30,234 bases of DNA from a virus: the IMG/VR virus record IMGVR_UViG_3300031975_001134, positions 1 to 30,234 of that record. The stretch is one strand, 5' to 3'. Within the stretch, counting starts at the first letter, position 1. Each line of letters begins with the position of its first letter. Made by a program: the position numbers and the translations under genes. Positions 24,310 to 30,234 of the stretch are shown here, in pieces. Below the pieces are notes generated by a model that saw nothing but the letters and a program-made list of their open reading frames with translations, was not told where the DNA came from and searched no databases.

Positions 24310-25905
24310 TTAAACTCGATATCTATTTGAGGTTTGTTGTTTAGGCAGGCTAGGTGTTCCCATAGTCGGTAAGCCAAAAGAACCTGACAGAATGTTTTTA
24401 GTTGAGCTTAAATTGATAGGATTGACTGTAACTTTATAACCACCAGGCTCAACATATTTCATACCAGAAAGCACTGCTCGATAAAGGTTCTCCATCATGT
24501 GGTCGTCTTTGTCTACTGGTTTTTCAGTATTAGGTTTCCATACGTAACGATCAATTTCAAAAAGGAATGTATCGCATCCTTCATGCACATAAAAAGTAGG
24601 ACGATCTGCTTCGTCACGGTCTCTTAATTTTTTGCGAGTTGCTTGTATGCCGTAAGCAAGATCTTTTACTGCTGGCACAATGTTAAGCCCTTGCTCGTAA
24701 AATACATCTGCCATGCAGGTTCCATCAATTGGATTCTCATTCCAAGCAATAGGGTCACAAATAAAATCTTCCACAACGTAACCATCTACGACTGCTTTAA
24801 TGTGTTCACAGATATCTGAAATTAAGCCAGGACGAAAAAGTTCTTGGTATTGAAAAGTGTATCCTTCTGGCGAAGTTGCAAAAAATGACACAGCATGTGG
24901 TGTCTTAGGATGCGGGTCAATAAAAACTCTAATTGTGTAATTGCGAGGCGGAGTAATAACGTCTTCCCAACCTTTAGGGCAGTCCCTGTAAACATGTAGA
25001 TCTTGAGAAAACTCTTTGTAAACAACACCAGCTAAAGCAGCAGGAATACCAGAAATACGACACTCTCTTTCGTCAGCTGATATGTCTGCTTCAAAAGCTT
25101 GTAGCGCTTCTTTACTAATGTGCGGATTATCGTATGAACTGCCGGTTAGAACGTATTTAGTTAAATTTTCTTCTTCTACGTTTTTGTAACCTTCGTCAAA
25201 GGTAGAACGTGTAAGAGAGCGTGGAATAAAGTAATCGTTAATCCATGCCTCGGTAATTGGCGTGCAAGTAAACCAAGCGGAGCCTGCACGATCAACTAGA
25301 CCACGAGATACGGCAACCCACATTTCTCTAGGACAAGGCTCATCAACGTGAATCCAGTCCCAGTTAGATGATTCCAAGCCCATCTTGTTTTGCATGAAAG
25401 ATCTCACTGTTTCCAGATGAATTGTTGAATGTCCACCGTGCACACTTTTAATAACTATTTCTGCGATACCTGTTCCAGAACGTCCTTTTTTGCAAGACAC
25501 TATTGCATCTTTTGGAAGAAAGTGAAAGAGTTTACCTCTTGATTTTCCAGGTTCAGTGTTTGTAAAAATTTCATGTGCTTTATCCCAATCTTGCACAATA
25601 ATACAACCTTTAGTAGAATGCTTAGGAATACCTTCGTATCTTGCTGGATCGTCTTTAGCATACCAAGGACGCTCTCCTAATGCATACGCACAATCTTCTG
25701 CTGCACCACAGTCAGACTTGCCAAAACGGTTGCCTGTTCTAAGATAACGTCTTTTATATTTTGCAGCACGATGGAAAGTGTCTTGTTTGGGATGAGGAGT
25801 ATAAAACGCCAATCCGTTCTCCTCACGCAGTTGTTTTCTGCGTCGGAGCAACTCTAGCTTTTGTCGTCTTTTGACGATTTCAAGCTGCTGTGCGTTATCA
25901 CTCAT
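24310..25905 (-). CDS. terL: Terminase large subunit (ATPase-nuclease)
   Basis: DNA-packaging motor. The ATPase domain has Walker A TGNRFGKSDCG (G58 to G67), Walker B WDWIHVDEP (Asp188-Glu189) and a coupling motif FTCTPITE (~212-219). The C-terminal RNase H-like nuclease shows its acidic residues in RVFIDPHPKTPH (~327-338), EDFICDPIAWNE (~388-399) and a C-terminal DKDDHMMENL. At 531 aa it has the usual length. The start overlaps the stop of the membrane coiled-coil gene by 8 bases. The small subunit is not adjacent but lies about 2.6 kb upstream, beyond the lysis cassette. Confidence 0.95.
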   Translation of the reverse strand: MSDNAQQLEIVKRRQKLELLRRRKQLREENGLAFYTPHPKQDTFHRAAKYKRRYLRTGNRFGKSDCGAAEDCAYALGERPWYAKDDPARYEGIPKHSTKGCIIVQDWDKAHEIFTNTEPGKSRGKLFHFLPKDAIVSCKKGRSGTGIAEIVIKSVHGGHSTIHLETVRSFMQNKMGLESSNWDWIHVDEPCPREMWVAVSRGLVDRAGSAWFTCTPITEAWINDYFIPRSLTRSTFDEGYKNVEEENLTKYVLTGSSYDNPHISKEALQAFEADISADERECRISGIPAALAGVVYKEFSQDLHVYRDCPKGWEDVITPPRNYTIRVFIDPHPKTPHAVSFFATSPEGYTFQYQELFRPGLISDICEHIKAVVDGYVVEDFICDPIAWNENPIDGTCMADVFYEQGLNIVPAVKDLAYGIQATRKKLRDRDEADRPTFYVHEGCDTFLFEIDRYVWKPNTEKPVDKDDHMMENLYRAVLSGMKYVEPGGYKVTVNPINLSSTKNILSGSFGLPTMGTPSLPKQQTSNRYRV

Positions 25906-26344
25906 CTTCTGTTTTCTGTAGTTCTTCTAGTTGCTCACGTAAATTTCTAATATCTGATTGTGTGTTTCTGTCACGCATATCTTCCATTTCGCGCAGGTGA
26001 TTATCTCTAAGCTCAGATATTATAATAGAATGCTCGTCAGCTTGTTTGTTCTTTTGTTCAATTAAACTTGTGATTGTCCAGCCTAATCCAGCTGTTGTTA
26101 CAATAATAGAAATACTTAAAGTTAAAACCTTAATAATCGAATCAGTCCTAACAAAACCAGGTTGAGGTTGTTGTTGAGAGTGTTTAGTTTGCTCGCTAAC
26201 AGAAGCTGCAATACCGTCAAGAACTGTGCCTTGTCGTGTCTGCTCTGTTTTAATGTCTGCAACGCTTCTATCAAGATTGTTTATTCGTGTTTCACTGGTG
26301 GATACGCGACGCTCTAAGTCTGTTTTAGCAAGCTCTTCGCTCAT
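25898..26344 (-). CDS. Single-transmembrane coiled-coil protein of the lysis region (148 aa)
   Basis: Heptad-like helices before and after one central membrane segment (VLTLSISIIVTTAGLGWTI, about residues 72-92). The N-terminal part resembles XhlA/hemolysin-type phage proteins (TSETRINNLDRSVADI, then EQTRQGTVLDGI), and the C-terminal part is a charged coiled coil (EMEDMRDRNTQSDIRNLREQ). It lies one base after the endolysin stop. It could be a membrane-anchored lysis accessory protein, an inner-membrane spanin-like protein or a second holin-type protein. I do not know which. Confidence 0.65.
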   Translation of the reverse strand: MSEELAKTDLERRVSTSETRINNLDRSVADIKTEQTRQGTVLDGIAASVSEQTKHSQQQPQPGFVRTDSIIKVLTLSISIIVTTAGLGWTITSLIEQKNKQADEHSIIISELRDNHLREMEDMRDRNTQSDIRNLREQLEELQKTEDE

Positions 26345-26345
26345 A

Positions 26346-27083
26346 TTAGTCAGATAAAATTACGCTTAGACCTAATTTAATTGATTCAACTAGCAAAGAA
26401 GCATAGCCTTTATGACCCAGATCAGCAACTTTAGCAGCGCTTTGTAAGTGATCACCAAAAAATGGTTCTAACAATACTGAAGGACATTTAGCTTTTACCA
26501 TAGAGTAATAACCGTTTTCTCCCGAGATCAAAGCTGGAATACTTTCTTTGCCTTCTTCTATGTTATAATTACGAAGTCCAAACGCATTAGCAAAAGGCAC
26601 TGACATTGCATCTGCAACACGACGAGAAATTTTACTTTGTTGATAATACATTACCATAGAGTAGGCACCGCCACCTCCGTTAAAATGTCCATCAATAGCA
26701 AACGTAGGATTGAACTCATCAATCTCTTTGTAAACACGATTAATTTCTTCCGTATAGCCACCGCCATACGTTCGATTAAACTTTTTAAACTCTACGTTAT
26801 CAAGCCCACGGTCAATAACAATGTCAAACACTTTGTTATAGAATGTAAACTCTGACTCTCTTAGGCTTGGATCTTTGATCCAAGCACCAGGTTGTTTTTC
26901 GTTATGTCCAGTTAGAAGTGCAATGCGACCATAAAGCTTTGGCGTATCTGGTTCAGGGTCTACAATATCAGGAATTGTGTCATCATCTGTTACAATATCT
27001 GATATAGACTTAATCAGCTTTGACTGATAGTGTCGCGCAGTAAAGGCTTCTTTAAGAAGGGCATGTTTACTTTCTTTGTTCAT
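26346..27083 (-). CDS. N-acetylmuramoyl-L-alanine amidase endolysin (Amidase_3 type)
   Basis: Zinc amidase that cuts the lactyl-peptide bond of peptidoglycan at lysis. Zinc and catalytic residues are visible: His60 in LLTGHN, a glutamate in RESEF (Glu76 or Glu78), His133 in AIDGHFNGG and the catalytic Glu206 in VLLEPFFG. About 50 N-terminal residues precede the domain and are not a signal peptide, so export would depend on a holin. The ATG overlaps the end of the lipoprotein gene by 4 bases (TAAATGA region), which places it in the lysis cassette. The third family residue H often seen as SLHxN is here DGHFN. Confidence 0.9.
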   Translation of the reverse strand: MNKESKHALLKEAFTARHYQSKLIKSISDIVTDDDTIPDIVDPEPDTPKLYGRIALLTGHNEKQPGAWIKDPSLRESEFTFYNKVFDIVIDRGLDNVEFKKFNRTYGGGYTEEINRVYKEIDEFNPTFAIDGHFNGGGGAYSMVMYYQQSKISRRVADAMSVPFANAFGLRNYNIEEGKESIPALISGENGYYSMVKAKCPSVLLEPFFGDHLQSAAKVADLGHKGYASLLVESIKLGLSVILSD

Positions 27084-27304
27084 TTAGTAGCAACTCTAGT
27101 AAAAGCAGCTTGGGAGTAAAATTTTTGTCCTCTACCTTTCAAGCGACCTTCTTCAAATTTATACGTTTGGTCTTGAATCAATGTCACTGAAGACGGATCG
27201 TATAATGCTGAGTTGTTCAACAATACGGCGTTTTCTTTGTTTGAGTTTCTCGATGCGCAGGATGTCAGACTCACTAGCGTTGATACTGCAATCAAAAATC
27301 TCAT
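27080..27304 (-). CDS. Small lipoprotein with lipobox, o-spanin (Rz1-like) candidate (74 aa)
   Basis: Short charged start (MRF), hydrophobic core LIAVSTLVSL and lipobox LTSC with Cys16, followed by a polar mature part of about 58 residues. That is the architecture of a bacterial outer-membrane lipoprotein. The first 146 bp lie inside the upstream 86-aa gene in another frame, the arrangement of Rz1 within Rz, and the gene ends at the amidase start. Mature Rz1 proteins are usually Pro-rich, and this one is not. Hence spanin is a candidate, not certain; a phage-encoded surface-exclusion lipoprotein is an alternative. Confidence 0.65.
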   Translation of the reverse strand: MRFLIAVSTLVSLTSCASRNSNKENAVLLNNSALYDPSSVTLIQDQTYKFEEGRLKGRGQKFYSQAAFTRVATK

Positions 27305-27419
27305 CTTCTATTTTGTCTAAGTCTTTGTTAAGTTGACGAGAGACTGCTAGAGGCGCCAAGTAGCGCATGAACATCGTTGCAGCTTTAAGGCTCGTTTCAA
27401 TGACCCCTAGCAGTCTCAT
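27159..27419 (-). CDS. Small lysis-region protein, overlapping partner of the lipoprotein (86 aa)
   Basis: An N-terminal semi-hydrophobic helix (AATMFMRYLAPLAV, about 13-26) followed by a charged coiled-coil-like region (RQLNKDLDKIEDEIFD, RIEKLKQRKRRIVEQL). The membrane segment is weak for an i-spanin, but its overlap with the lipoprotein gene and the position after the holin-like gene recall an Rz/Rz1 unit. I do not recognise a named family. The start is preceded by the palindrome at 27425-27438. Confidence 0.55.
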   Translation of the reverse strand: MRLLGVIETSLKAATMFMRYLAPLAVSRQLNKDLDKIEDEIFDCSINASESDILRIEKLKQRKRRIVEQLSIIRSVFSDIDSRPNV

Positions 27420-27424
27420 TATGC

Positions 27425-27438
27425 GTCAACGCGTTGAC
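27425..27438. promoter_or_regulatory. Perfect 14-bp palindrome GTCAACGCGTTGAC
   Basis: Fully self-complementary sequence in the 25-bp gap between the holin-like gene and the 86-aa gene, centred about 12 bases before that ATG. Its TCAAC/GTTGA arms echo the dispersed 13-bp motif but with a 2-base, not 1-base, centre. Possible operator or RNA structure that shields the start. Confidence 0.35.
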
Positions 27439-27444
27439 ATTTTG

Positions 27445-27630
27445 TTAAGCTCCTTGGGAAGAACCTCTTGCACCAGAGTCAGCAATACCTTGGCCAATAA
27501 TGTAGCCAGTGATAATAGTGGCAGTCCACTGAACAACGTCAGCAGGCAGACCAAGTTCTTCTCCAAGCGTAACAAGGACAGTGCCAACTACGGCTGCCCA
27601 CAGCTTTCGGGATTTTAGTTTATTTAGCAT
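27445..27630 (-). CDS. Holin-like small membrane protein (61 aa)
   Basis: A basic start (MLNKLKSRKLW) leads into a hydrophobic segment (AAVVGTVLVTLGEEL) and a second one (WTATIITGYIIGQGI), so a one- or two-helix membrane protein. This KSRKLW-AAVVG...YIIGQG layout is common in small phage proteins encoded beside endolysins and Rz-like genes. It lies upstream of the lipoprotein and amidase in the same direction, so a holin or pinholin role in timing lysis is the best inference. Confidence 0.6.
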   Translation of the reverse strand: MLNKLKSRKLWAAVVGTVLVTLGEELGLPADVVQWTATIITGYIIGQGIADSGARGSSQGA

Positions 27631-27681
27631 TTTATTATCTGTTAAACTTTACAATGACCATTGTTATTTCTTTTTCTTAGG

Positions 27682-27777
27682 TCACTTCTTTTTCTTGACC
27701 ATTTTCTTTTTAACTGTCGTTTTCTTTTTGGGTGGTCGACCCTTTTTACTTCCGTATGTTCCTTTACCGTATGGCAT
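27682..27777 (-). CDS. Very small basic protein, MPYGKGTYG family (31 aa)
   Basis: A 31-residue product, MPYGKGTYGSKKGRPPKKK followed by a lysine-rich end. I recognise the MPYGKGTYGSKxGRPPKK pattern as a recurrent small protein of marine phage genomes. More than a third of the residues are Lys or Arg. Its ATG lies 2 bp after the stop of the 92-aa gene. Function unknown; nucleic-acid or glycan binding is plausible from charge alone. Confidence 0.6.
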   Translation of the reverse strand: MPYGKGTYGSKKGRPPKKKTTVKKKMVKKKK

Positions 27778-27779
27778 AG

Positions 27780-28058
27780 TTATTTCTTTCTTTTTAACGA
27801 TTTAACTCTTCTAGGTTTTCCAGCAGGTTGACCTAGACGTTTCTTTTGACTTATTCTGCTACGTTTTTCAGCAGCAGTCATTTCCTTTATTGTCTTTGGA
27901 GTTTTAGAGGAAACTCTTTTCTTGGGACGACAGTATGGAGTCCCACGCTTCTCGCCTTTCTTGCGACCACAAGCTTTACCAGTTCTAACATCAGTCCATT
28001 CTTCTTTGAACCAACGTTTAAGTGCGGCACCTTCTTTACTTTTTCTTTGCTTTGGCAC
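27780..28058 (-). CDS. Basic small protein with WFKEEW / CGR...CRP motif (92 aa)
   Basis: Starts at GTG (28058), supported by GGGGA seven bases upstream; it overlaps the previous 55-aa gene by 23 bp. The sequence contains LKRWFKEEWTDVRTGKACGR and YCRPKKRVSSKTPKT, a pattern I know from small phage proteins (DUF5872-like; the family number should be checked). Two cysteines in CGRKKGE...YCRP could bind a metal or form a pair. Strongly basic C-terminus. Function unknown. Confidence 0.7.
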   Translation of the reverse strand: MPKQRKSKEGAALKRWFKEEWTDVRTGKACGRKKGEKRGTPYCRPKKRVSSKTPKTIKEMTAAEKRSRISQKKRLGQPAGKPRRVKSLKRKK

Positions 28059-28203
28059 GACCAGTTCCCCAGTTTTTAGCTCCTACTTTACGACACTTTG
28101 CAATTGCTCCACTGGCGTAAGCTGATGGAAAGACTTTATATCGTCCTTTAACCTTGCTATAACAAGCGTCTTTTTTCTTAGCCGTTTTGCGTTTAGTTGC
28201 CAT
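28036..28203 (-). CDS. Basic small protein with SAYASGAIAKCRKVG motif (55 aa)
   Basis: Complete 55-residue gene with start ATG sharing a base with the preceding stop (TAATG). The core DACYSKVKGRYKVFPSAYAS continuing to KCRKVGAKNWG is a highly recurrent phage small-protein pattern, with two conserved cysteines. Very Lys/Arg-rich at both ends. It lies between the 96-aa and 92-aa genes, so the three are one co-translated unit. Function unknown. Confidence 0.7.
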   Translation of the reverse strand: MATKRKTAKKKDACYSKVKGRYKVFPSAYASGAIAKCRKVGAKNWGTGRAKAKKK

Positions 28204-28493
28204 TACCACTTAACTTTGTCGGCCCAATAAGCTGCACTCATTTTGCCTTTTTTAATGTTTCTTCCGTGTCGTGCTTTGAAACTTTTACGTTTCATAGTCA
28301 TTTTTCGAGATTCTCCGGATTTTGGTTTGCCTGCAGTTTTAGCTCCTTGTTGACCAAATCTAATAGTCTTTATTTTGTCGCCTTCTTTTGCAACAACAAC
28401 GTGACTTTTCTTTGGATGATTAGGTGTCCGCTTTGGCTTATTAAAACCTGAAACACCTGCTCTAGCTAATCTAGGGTCCTTTTTACTTGGCAT
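28203..28493 (-). CDS. Basic small protein, KKDPRLARAGVSGFNKPKRTP family (96 aa)
   Basis: A 96-residue, strongly basic protein. Its N-terminal SKKDPRLARAGVSGFNKPKR, middle SHVVVAKEGDKIKTIRFGQQG and C-terminal SFKARHGRNIKKGKMSAAYW match a small-protein family I have seen in marine phage and large-virus genomes, without known function. Highly conserved-looking along its whole length. First of the tandem basic genes after TerS. Candidate DNA-condensing or packaged protein, by charge only. Confidence 0.7.
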   Translation of the reverse strand: MPSKKDPRLARAGVSGFNKPKRTPNHPKKSHVVVAKEGDKIKTIRFGQQGAKTAGKPKSGESRKMTMKRKSFKARHGRNIKKGKMSAAYWADKVKW

Positions 28494-28515
28494 TGTATTG
28501 TGGGTTATAATTTAA

Positions 28516-29058
28516 TTATTCAAGCTCTAACTGCTTAATCTCACGGTTAATAATATCAAGCTCTTGTTGTGGGTCATCAGAAACTTTTTCAGCTTCTTTT
28601 GGTTTATTTGCAAAATGTAAATCTAACAACTTTGCCGCAGAAAATCTTTGTGTTGACTCTGAACCCTCTTCCATTAAAGTTTCAAGTTTTAGCACAGCTG
28701 AAGTAGCTGCACCTTCGACCATCTTAGTAACATCGTTATCAAAGTGTTCTGCTGCAAGTCGAGCGCACAAATCCTCAAACCAAGGTTGCCGCTTAATTAA
28801 TCTAATTGTATCAGGATGCTTTCCAAATTCTTCAGCAAGTTCTGCTGTAGGTTTGCCTTGCAGACTTAAATAAGCCAAAGTGCGGTGCCAGGGTTTTTCG
28901 TTTTTAATTTCAGGTGGAAGTGCTTTGCCGTCCTGTCGTTTTAAGGGCACGACGGAAGTTCCTGCTCGTGTCGAATTATCGTCACGAACAATACGCGGCT
29001 GAGGAGCTATCTCTAGCTCTCCTAGCAGTGCATCTGCAAATGAATCAGGTTGTCCCAT
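28516..29058 (-). CDS. Terminase small subunit-like protein
   Basis: A 180-residue protein whose centre (WHRTLAYLSLQGKPTAELAE then EFGKHPDTIRLIKRQPW) is a helix-turn-helix of the type found in small terminases and other phage DNA-binding proteins: a helix, a turn at GKP/GKHP and a recognition helix. The C-terminal part is helical and acidic, ending in REIKQLELE, as expected for oligomerisation. It opens the late block, 2.6 kb from the large subunit. A transcriptional regulator is the main alternative. Confidence 0.7.
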   Translation of the reverse strand: MGQPDSFADALLGELEIAPQPRIVRDDNSTRAGTSVVPLKRQDGKALPPEIKNEKPWHRTLAYLSLQGKPTAELAEEFGKHPDTIRLIKRQPWFEDLCARLAAEHFDNDVTKMVEGAATSAVLKLETLMEEGSESTQRFSAAKLLDLHFANKPKEAEKVSDDPQQELDIINREIKQLELE

Positions 29059-29143
29059 GTTTTACAAGCTTAGAATCTACTTCAGACTCATTAAACTTTC
29101 TAACCTTTGCAACAGGTCTATTTATGCGACGTTTTTCAGTCAT
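29045..29143 (-). CDS. Tiny basic leader ORF before TerS (32 aa)
   Basis: A 32-residue frame (MTEKRRINRPVAKVRKFNES start) whose end overlaps the TerS start by 14 bp. It has AGG about 8 bases before the ATG, one of the better ribosome-binding sites in the late block. It may be a real small protein or a leader that couples translation into TerS. Too short to be sure. Confidence 0.4.
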   Translation of the reverse strand: MTEKRRINRPVAKVRKFNESEVDSKLVKHGTT

Positions 29144-29440
29144 GTAGCAACCTACTATATGTATAGCAAATAGCAACGCGTATTTTATTTTTTACGCATC
29201 GTTTAGGACTTTTTTATACCTGGCACATTGCTTTAATTTTTCCACATTACTATCTGTCTGACCAATTCAACACATGAATGCGTTTAAGTCTATTACAAGC
29301 AAGGCGCAACTCTCGTTCGATTCTAAGTTTCTCACTCGCGTGTGGATGTTTTATGTTTAAGGTTTAGAAACGTTTTGTTGTCGAAGGAACCGAGGGTGAT
29401 AATAATAGGGCCAGCAGGCGTCGAGGGGAAGGGAACCCCC

Positions 29441-29461
29441 TGATAGTGAGACTCAGTATCA
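29441..29461. promoter_or_regulatory. Operator-like 21-bp dyad
   Basis: Arms TGATAGTGAG and CTCAGTATCA flank a central A; 9 of 10 symmetric positions are complementary (one G/G mismatch). It sits about 45 bp upstream of the -35 box of the rightward promoter, a position for an activator or repressor. Confidence 0.45.
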
Positions 29462-29506
29462 ATAAGAAAGAATCTCGGAAAATAGGGCGATTTGAGCAAA
29501 AAGTGC

Positions 29507-29534
29507 TTGAGAATCAGATTAGATGTGGTATATT
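29507..29534 (+). promoter_or_regulatory. Extended -10 sigma70-type promoter, TTGAGA-N16-TATATT
   Basis: TTGAGA at 29507-29512, 16-bp spacer and TATATT at 29529-29534 with an extended TG just before it (TGG-TATATT). The same -10 sequence is used by the promoter at 3810. It points toward the 150-aa gene at 29737, leaving an untranslated leader of roughly 195 bases. Confidence 0.6.
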
Positions 29535-29736
29535 GTCTGACAAGAAAAAACAGAAATAAGGCCAGAAAGGTTTTGGCAAGCCATAGCAAAGGAAAGACTT
29601 TGTGACAAGGTAGAGTAAACGCTCTAAAGTGTAGATCTTTTACATATCCAAGATAAAAACCTAGTAAGGTCAATTTGTGCTTTGTTAGCTGGTGTTGATT
29701 ATCCAGCAGAATAAATACTAAACAAAAGTAAATATT

Positions 29737-30189
29737 ATGGCAAAGTTAATTGAAAGCAAAGTAGTGTCCGCTGGTAGCAAGTCTAATGCAGACGGTGATA
29801 CCATCGCAAGCTGGCCTGATACCAAGCTCACGATTGAAGCTCACGTTGATACATGGAGTGATGAGCAGAAAGATAAGTTCATCGCATCCGTTCTCAACAC
29901 GGTATTGCAACACGGTCCATCTACCGCTTGCCGATACAATCACGATCAATTCGAGATCGACGCAGAAGTTGCAGGTGGTAAGATTGTAGAATATGAGGCA
30001 GGCGATAGCGAGACAATGCGTAGCGTTACAATCGTGCTTGACCCTGACAAGGTCAAAGGCAAGCGGAACGGTTTGACTAAGGCGCAACAGCAAAAGCTGG
30101 AGTCTTTGAAAACCTATCATACCGCAATGTATGGCGCGGAGCCTACCGAAGACGAAATCGCCAAGATGGTGGAAATTGTCAAAAAGTAG
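29737..30189 (+). CDS. Hypothetical early protein (150 aa)
   Basis: A soluble, acidic-to-neutral 150-residue protein with no recognised domain. It opens MAKLIESKVVSAGSKSNADG, has a strand-rich middle with YNHDQFEIDAEVAGGKIVEY, and ends in a helical piece with PTEDEIAKMVEIVKK. It is the first gene of the rightward transcript from 29507 and is followed by a strong hairpin, so it may be expressed alone at high level. The ATG has an A-rich upstream sequence without Shine-Dalgarno. Small, first-transcribed proteins in phages are often host-takeover factors; nothing here proves it. Confidence 0.75.
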   Translation: MAKLIESKVVSAGSKSNADGDTIASWPDTKLTIEAHVDTWSDEQKDKFIASVLNTVLQHGPSTACRYNHDQFEIDAEVAGGKIVEYEAGDSETMRSVTIVLDPDKVKGKRNGLTKAQQQKLESLKTYHTAMYGAEPTEDEIAKMVEIVKK

Positions 30190-30197
30190 AAACTACA

Positions 30198-30226
30198 TGG
30201 CGTGGAGGTGAAATATCCTCCCGCCA
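30198..30226 (+). terminator. Strong hairpin after the 150-aa gene
   Basis: Nine bases after the stop, TGGCG and GGAGG (30198-30208, one-base bulge) pair with CCTCC and CGCCA (30217-30226) around loop TGAAATAT. Ten pairs with one bulge is a stable stem, but the window ends without a T-run, so it may be a terminator lacking its tail, or an mRNA end-stabilising or processing site. Confidence 0.45.
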
Positions 30227-30234
30227 GCTAACAG

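Larger units (their letters stand above)
29144..29736. other. Divergent intergenic control region, about 590 bp
   Basis: No convincing gene. Leftward late genes leave from its left side and the 150-aa gene goes right. On the minus strand a TATAAA box (29218-29213) could be a late -10, but no good -35 is seen. A degenerate copy of the 13-bp motif (TTCAACACATGAA) lies at 29266-29278. A G-rich hairpin, AGGGG with CCCCT around 29424-29441, precedes the dyad at 29441. After the promoter at 29507 comes a leader of about 195 bases ending in GCTGG/CCAGC stem (near 29688-29707) just before the gene. Confidence 0.6.

Noticed and set aside
27651-27664. Small inverted repeat ACAATG-N2-CATTGT upstream of the holin-like gene
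   Set aside because: Only six-base arms in an A/T-rich gap and no second copy; too weak to call a site.
29332-29673. 113-codon frame on the minus strand in the control region
   Set aside because: It overlaps the dyad and promoter, has no ribosome-binding site or neighbours in phase, and its Phe/Leu/Thr-rich product looks like translated non-coding DNA.
29746-30120. 124-codon minus-strand frame opposite the 150-aa gene
   Set aside because: Shadow of the plus-strand gene, which has the promoter, leader and a trailing hairpin.
1-30234. tRNA genes, CRISPR arrays, insertion sequences and integrase
   Set aside because: No cloverleaf, no regularly spaced repeats, no transposase or integrase motifs seen by reading; the 13-bp repeats are too far apart and irregular for an array.

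Overview
The window looks like about 30 kb of a tailed bacteriophage (Caudoviricetes), with a gene set that best fits a short-tailed podovirus. It has large terminase, portal, scaffold, major capsid protein, an SU10/P22-type adaptor and a block of putative ejected internal virion proteins. No tape measure, tail tube or sheath gene is visible. Several tiny basic proteins match families I associate with marine phage genomes, so an aquatic phage is likely. I do not assign a host. Few genes carry a good Shine-Dalgarno; many starts are coupled to the upstream stop by TAATG or ATGA overlaps.

Layout: (1) 1-3678, + strand, a compact replication block: family A DNA polymerase whose 5' end is cut by the window and which begins in what looks like the end of a uracil-DNA-glycosylase-like domain, a small orphan, a class I methyltransferase and an ATP-dependent DNA ligase. 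(2) 3679-3846, a structured GC-rich gap with a consensus sigma70-type promoter that fires almost onto the start codon of a 76-residue protein. That protein is followed by a DUF3987-like P-loop ATPase (to 5384). (3) 5269-29143, one long minus-strand late block, transcribed right to left: tiny ORF, TerS-like, four very small basic proteins, a lysis cassette (holin-like, overlapping small-protein/lipoprotein pair, amidase endolysin, membrane coiled-coil protein), TerL, portal, overlapping 94-aa gene, scaffold, capsid, decoration-like protein, adaptor, tail-like protein, glycosyltransferase, sulfotransferase, then three or four putative internal virion proteins ending in a 2657-residue polyvalent protein. 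The late block runs 116 bp into the 3' end of the ATPase gene on the other strand. (4) 29144-29736, a control region with a dyad operator candidate and an extended -10 promoter, driving a + strand gene (29737-30189) and presumably the early or replication arm beyond the window.

Most notable: a coupled glycosyltransferase-sulfotransferase pair inside the virion cluster; the giant multidomain ejected protein with an HExxH zincin centre and an EVQSD-type polyvalent-protein domain, bracketed by two copies of LDFFGG; and a dispersed 13-bp near-palindrome, TTCAACNATTGAA, present four times (three in intergenic gaps), which could be an operator family comparable to phage stoperators.
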